NCBI GenBank assembly: GCA_020686985.1
Contig: JAJEPU010000032.1
Location: forward strand, 1-36,390
Length of the DNA: 36,390 bases
Origin: Brotaphodocola catenula
GTDB lineage: Bacteria; Bacillota; Clostridia; Lachnospirales; Lachnospiraceae
Reading direction: 5' to 3'
Shown here: in pieces, positions 33,034-36,390 of the stretch
Position numbering within the stretch: position 1 is the stretch's first letter
Layout of the letters: each line of letters begins with the position of its first letter
Notes under the pieces: model-generated
Told to the model about the DNA's origin: nothing
The model's input: only the letters and a program-made list of their open reading frames with translations
Databases searched by the model: none
Position numbers and translations under genes: made by a program

Positions 33034-34356
33034 ATGAAAAAACGGGATTCGTTTCAAAGTAGCTGGGGGTTCATCCTCGCCTGTATCGGCTCTGCCGTCG
33101 GAATGGGCAATATCTGGATGTTTTCCACCCGAGTTTCTCTCTACGGGGGCGGTTCTTTCCTGATCCCCTATTTTCTTTTTATCGCACTGATCGGATTTAC
33201 CGGCGTTATCGGTGAGATGGCTTTTGGACGTGCCACAAAATCCGGTCCGATCGATGCCTTCGGTTCTGCCTGTGAGCGCCACGGCAAACGCAATATCGGC
33301 GAAGCACTCGGCATGATCCCTGTTCTGGGTTCTCTTGCAATGGCAATCGGCTATACCGTCGTCATGGGATGGATCTTAAAATACGCAATCGGCGCATTCA
33401 CCGGTTCGATCCTCGCACCAGACAACCTCGATGGATTTTCCTCCGCCTTTGGAAGCATGGCTTCCGCCTTTGGAAACAACTTCTGGCAGATTCTCGCCCT
33501 GATCTTCTGTATGCTGATCCTGATGCTCGGAATTGGCGGTGGAATCGAGAAGGCAAACAAACTGATGATGCCAATTTTCTTCTTTCTCTTCGTGATCCTT
33601 GGCATCTACGTCGCTTTTCGCCCCGGTGCAACGAAGGGATACCAGTATATTTTTCAGATTGATCCAGTCAAACTCGCCGATCCGAAAACATGGATTTTTG
33701 CACTCGGACAGGCATTTTTCTCCCTCTCCGTCGCAGGAAACGGAACTCTGATCTACGGTTCTTACCTCTCCGATCAGGAAAATATTCCATCCTCAGCAGG
33801 GCGCGTTGCCTTTTTCGATACGGTCGCAGCGATGCTTGCCTCCCTCGTCATCATTCCGGCGATGGCAGCTGCAGGAGCACAGCTCAACCAGGGTGGCCCG
33901 GGACTTCTCTTCATCTATCTCCCGCACCTGATTCAGGCAATGCCTGGAGGCCGACTGATTGCGATTGTCTTCTTCACCGCAGTCCTCTTCGCCGGTATGA
34001 CCTCTCTTCTGAATCTCTATGAGGCACCGATTGCCACTGTGCAGGAAAAGCTCCACCTCGGGCGTGTCCCTGCCTGTGCAATCATTGGAGTCATTGGCGT
34101 CGTTGTCTCCCTTCTGATTCAGGGAATCGTCTCTGACTGGATGGATATCCTCTCCATCTATATCTGTCCGCTCGGAGCCGGCCTCGCAGGAATCATGTTT
34201 TTCTGTGTCTGCGGAAAATCTTATGTGGAGACAGAAGTCAATCACGGACGCGACAAAGCCTTCACCAGCTTATTTCTTCCGGTCTGCCGTTACCTCTACA
34301 TTCCGATCTGCTTCTTTGTACTGATTCTCGGAATCGTTCTCGGCGGAATCGGATAA
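33034..34356 (+). CDS. Neurotransmitter:sodium symporter (NSS/SNF) family transporter
   Basis: This is a 440-residue Na+-coupled amino acid or related solute importer of the LeuT fold, with eleven or twelve predicted spans. The N-terminus SWGFILACIGSAVGMGNIWMF holds the substrate- and Na+-binding unwound helix 1. Helix 6 has FFSLSVAGNGTLIYGSYL. Bacterial members often use amino acids such as tryptophan or tyrosine, and no substrate can be assigned here. AGGA is close before the ATG. A hairpin at 34482-34509 may end the transcript. Confidence 0.93.
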   Translation: MKKRDSFQSSWGFILACIGSAVGMGNIWMFSTRVSLYGGGSFLIPYFLFIALIGFTGVIGEMAFGRATKSGPIDAFGSACERHGKRNIGEALGMIPVLGSLAMAIGYTVVMGWILKYAIGAFTGSILAPDNLDGFSSAFGSMASAFGNNFWQILALIFCMLILMLGIGGGIEKANKLMMPIFFFLFVILGIYVAFRPGATKGYQYIFQIDPVKLADPKTWIFALGQAFFSLSVAGNGTLIYGSYLSDQENIPSSAGRVAFFDTVAAMLASLVIIPAMAAAGAQLNQGGPGLLFIYLPHLIQAMPGGRLIAIVFFTAVLFAGMTSLLNLYEAPIATVQEKLHLGRVPACAIIGVIGVVVSLLIQGIVSDWMDILSIYICPLGAGLAGIMFFCVCGKSYVETEVNHGRDKAFTSLFLPVCRYLYIPICFFVLILGIVLGGIG

Positions 34357-34575
34357 ACTTTTGACCGGAATCTGGATCTTCATCACAAACTGTTTCGAAT
34401 CATCCGTCATTCCCTCATCAATCAACGTGATCTCTCTGGAAAATCCATTGACTTTCAGACGATGTTCCTTCAGGTAAACAAGAAGCCTCCGATCGTAGTC
34501 GGGGGCTTCTTTATGGTTTCCGCAAAAACGGACAACCGCGCAGATTCCCGCCGGAATTCTTGCAACTTCTCCGAG
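34354..34575 (-). pseudogene. Relic of a MerR-type regulator, effector-binding domain only
   Basis: Reading this strand gives about 74 residues that look like the end of a GyrI-like effector-binding domain, as in MerR regulators of Firmicutes: IPAGICAVVRFCGNHKEAP, then YDRRLLVYLKEHRLKVNG, FSREITLIDEGMTDDS and KQFVMKIQIPV. There is no start codon, and a TAA (34578-34576) cuts the upstream side, where the MATE gene ends 24 bases away. The DNA-binding part is missing. The open frame runs on into the symporter gene, so its own stop is gone as well. It points to a lost regulator, perhaps of a MATE pump. Confidence 0.7.
34482..34509 (+). terminator. Possible terminator of the symporter gene
   Basis: GAAGCCTCCGA (34482-34492) and TCGGGGGCTTC (34499-34509) pair over 11 positions with one G-U and a six-base loop, then TTTATGG. 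It lies inside the regulator relic, so it may be chance coding symmetry. It could serve the converging MATE too. Confidence 0.5.
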
Positions 34576-34601
34576 TTAAAACAGATTTCTTTCATTTATT
34601 T

Positions 34602-35951
34602 TCATTGCACCGCCTCAGTTTCCTTCTTTCTCATCCACCTGTATGCAAACAGACAGATCACAACGGAGACGAGAGAGCCGCAAGCTGTCGCCAGTCCCAT
34701 CGGAAACAGCGTTGTCGGAAACATTACCGATATCAGGTAAACACCTGGCACGCGCACAAGCGCAATCGCTGTGATATTGTGCAAAAATGAGAGCTCTGAG
34801 CGTCCGCAAGCACAGAAATATCCACTGAAACTGAAATGAATTCCCGCAAAGATACAATCCCAGATATATCCACGAATGTACTGCGCGCCCTGCGCCACGA
34901 CGGCATAATCGGATGTAAACATTCCAACCACATTTTCTGCCATAAATTGAATCCCCACAGACACACAAACTCCAAAAATCACTGCAATAAGAATCGCATC
35001 GAAGAGCGTCTGTCTCGCCCGTTTCTTCTCTCCTGCACCGATATTCTGCGCACAGAGAGCAGAAACCGTGGAAAGCATTGAGGATGGCACAAGGAAGAGG
35101 AAGCTGATGATCTTCTCCACGATTCCTACGGCTGCCGAATCAGTCAGTCCTCGCCGGTTTGCAATGATTGTGATGATGATAAAGGCAACCTGAATCAGAC
35201 CATCCTGCAAGGCAATCGGAACTCCGATCTTCAAGATCGCTCCCATCGCATTATGATTTGGCTTGAAATCTGCTCTGCTAACGGAAATTCCCGTCTTTCT
35301 CCTCATAATCACAGTCAAAGCAATCACAACACTGATCGTCTGGGAAATTGTTGTTCCAAATGCAGCTCCCGCCGATCCCATCTGAAAATATCCCATAAAG
35401 AGATAATCAAGAGCAATATTCGCTACACAGGCAACCGCAATAAAATACATCGGACTCTTAGAATCTCCGATTCCGCGGAAAATCGCACTGATGATATTGT
35501 ACGCCGTGATAAATGGAATTCCGATAAAACAGATCGTCAGATACGTCACCGTTCCGGAAACAGCCTCCTCCGGAGTGGACATCACACTGACAATCGGTCG
35601 CACAATCATCAGCAATCCTACTGTGAGTGCTACGGAAACACCCATAAACAGAATCGCCGTATTTCCCACTGCGGAAGATGCCTTTTTCTGATCTCCCGCA
35701 CCGATTGCATGACCGATACTCACCGTCGTTCCCATCGCAAGCCCCACAATCACAACCGTCAACATGTGCATAACCTGACTACCAATCGAGACTGCCGTGA
35801 TCCCCGCTACCTGATCAAACTGTCCAATGATAAAGAGATCCGCCATCCCGTAAAGTGTCTGAAGAAAATAAGATAACAAATACGGCAGAGCAAAACAGAC
35901 AATATTCCCAAGTACACTTCCCGATGTCAGCTTGTTTTCTCTTTTATTCAT
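34602..35951 (-). CDS. MATE family efflux transporter
   Basis: This is a 449-residue exporter with twelve predicted spans. It shows GSVLGNIVCFALPYLLSYFLQTLYGMADLFIIGQF at the start, FITAYNIISAIFRGIGDSKSPM in the middle and CAQNIGAGEKKRARQT in the second half. It is of the same subgroup as the MATE at 1702 and the broken copy at 20160. ATG 35951 has AAAGGAG eight bases upstream. The ATG at 35972 has none. No clear promoter is seen in the GC-rich stretch upstream. A relic of a MerR-type effector domain lies just past its end. Confidence 0.93.
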   Translation of the reverse strand: MNKRENKLTSGSVLGNIVCFALPYLLSYFLQTLYGMADLFIIGQFDQVAGITAVSIGSQVMHMLTVVIVGLAMGTTVSIGHAIGAGDQKKASSAVGNTAILFMGVSVALTVGLLMIVRPIVSVMSTPEEAVSGTVTYLTICFIGIPFITAYNIISAIFRGIGDSKSPMYFIAVACVANIALDYLFMGYFQMGSAGAAFGTTISQTISVVIALTVIMRRKTGISVSRADFKPNHNAMGAILKIGVPIALQDGLIQVAFIIITIIANRRGLTDSAAVGIVEKIISFLFLVPSSMLSTVSALCAQNIGAGEKKRARQTLFDAILIAVIFGVCVSVGIQFMAENVVGMFTSDYAVVAQGAQYIRGYIWDCIFAGIHFSFSGYFCACGRSELSFLHNITAIALVRVPGVYLISVMFPTTLFPMGLATACGSLVSVVICLFAYRWMRKKETEAVQ

Positions 35952-36010
35952 CTCATTTTCTCCTTTATCCATTTTAATTTAAAAAACAAAAAGGCGCTTG
36001 ATTCTTGGCT

Positions 36011-36140
36011 GTTGCGAGGGAGAGCGCGAGACGGCGCAGAACGTCCGGGGGACGTTCGCTTTGCGCCGACCGGAGCGGAGACCTCGAACCGTTCAAGCCC
36101 GGCCGGGCTTTGAATCTGCGGACGCGTCACTGGCGCGTCC
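36011..36140. repeat. GC-rich patch of three stem-loops
   Basis: Hairpin A (36033-36067) has GGCGCA/TGCGCC outside and AACGTCC/GGACGTT inside. Hairpin B (36092-36114) has TTCAAGCCCGG against CCGGGCTTTGAA with one bulge. Hairpin C (36120-36140) has GGACGCG against CGCGTCC. The GC content is far above its surroundings. It could be a dispersed palindromic element or a structured RNA. No ORF fits. Confidence 0.6.
36020..36034. repeat. 15-base copy of the tRNA-Gly 3' end
   Basis: GAGAGCGCGAGACGG is identical to 36205-36219, which covers the 3' end of tRNA-Gly. The copies are direct and 185 bases apart. Such repeats can mark integration sites at tRNA genes. Confidence 0.6.
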
Positions 36141-36158
36141 TTGATATGCAAAGCAACT

Positions 36159-36199
36159 AAAAAAGAGGATATCCATCAAAAACGGATACCCTCTTTTTT
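36159..36199 (-). terminator. Terminator of the rRNA/tRNA-Gly transcript
   Basis: Arms at 36165-36174 and 36184-36193 pair with one mismatch, flanked by A and T runs, so it is nearly symmetric. On the minus strand it follows tRNA-Gly by nine bases and ends in six T residues. Confidence 0.85.
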
Positions 36200-36207
36200 A
36201 CTTTGAG

Positions 36208-36280
36208 AGCGCGAGACGGGACTCGAACCCGCGACCCCGACCTTGGCAAGGTCGTGCTCCACCAACTGAGCCACTCGCGC
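36208..36280 (-). tRNA. tRNA-Gly (anticodon GCC)
   Basis: The 73-base cloverleaf is complete: acceptor GCGCGAG/CTCGCGC, D-arm GGCTCAGTTGGTGGAGC, anticodon stem CGACC/GGTCG with loop TTGCCAA, and T-arm GCGGG-TTCGAGT-CCCGT. CCA is not encoded. It follows the 23S end on the same strand. Confidence 0.95.
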
Positions 36281-36370
36281 ATATCTGAATCGCATTTCTG
36301 CAATTCATACATGTACCTTCAAAACTGCACATTGAATCATCCGTTTTCTGTATTTCTCCTAAACCGTCTT

Positions 36371-36390
36371 GGTTAAGCCCTCGACCTATT
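36371..36390 (-). rRNA. 23S rRNA, 3' end (runs off right edge)
   Basis: The minus strand reads AATAGGTCGAGGGCTTAACC, which matches the conserved 3' end of bacterial 23S rRNA. Only the last 20 or so bases are in the window. The 90 bases between it and tRNA-Gly are a spacer with no gene. Confidence 0.85.

Overview
The window looks like chromosomal DNA from a gut-type Clostridia, probably a Lachnospiraceae relative. The reasons are strong AGGAGG ribosome sites, mid-range GC, several Na+-driven MATE and NSS transporters, a molybdenum hydroxylase operon with a FecCD-type ABC importer, and the 3' end of 23S rRNA at the right edge. No genome or database was consulted, so the taxon is an inference.

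Layout. The left edge (1-550) is the tail of an IS4-type transposase. Next come a YjjG-like HAD phosphatase, an unlisted 37-residue membrane peptide with its own promoter, and an autoregulated MarR-MATE drug-efflux operon (1702-3581) with a near-perfect promoter and palindromic operator. From 3770 to 20041 every gene points left: a DUF262/DUF1524 GmrSD-type nuclease, two TerD proteins, TelA, a YceG-like protein, a rhomboid protease, a Ca2+-type P-ATPase, McrC, McrB, an N6-adenine methyltransferase and a probable restriction endonuclease. This is a composite Ter stress-response and DNA-restriction island, and the most interesting part of the window.

From 20160 to 22670 lie a broken MATE gene and an intact MATE gene read divergently from it. 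From 22685 to 32894 is a molybdenum-hydroxylase (xanthine dehydrogenase family) cluster. The three enzyme subunits point left. A divergent set points right: an importer (binding protein, permease, ATPase) likely for molybdate or tungstate, a ModE-type DNA-binding domain protein, and a fusion of a THEP1-like NTPase with a MocA-like cofactor nucleotidyltransferase. A converging NCS2 xanthine/uracil permease closes the set. Together they can bring in the metal, finish the cofactor, bring in the purine and hydroxylate it.

From 33034 to the end are an NSS-family symporter, an unlisted relic of a MerR-type effector domain, a third intact MATE pump, a GC-rich patch of three stem-loops, a terminator, tRNA-Gly(GCC) and the last bases of 23S rRNA, all of the RNA genes read leftwards. 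No 5S gene lies between 23S and the tRNA. I saw no CRISPR array, phage gene or replication origin.
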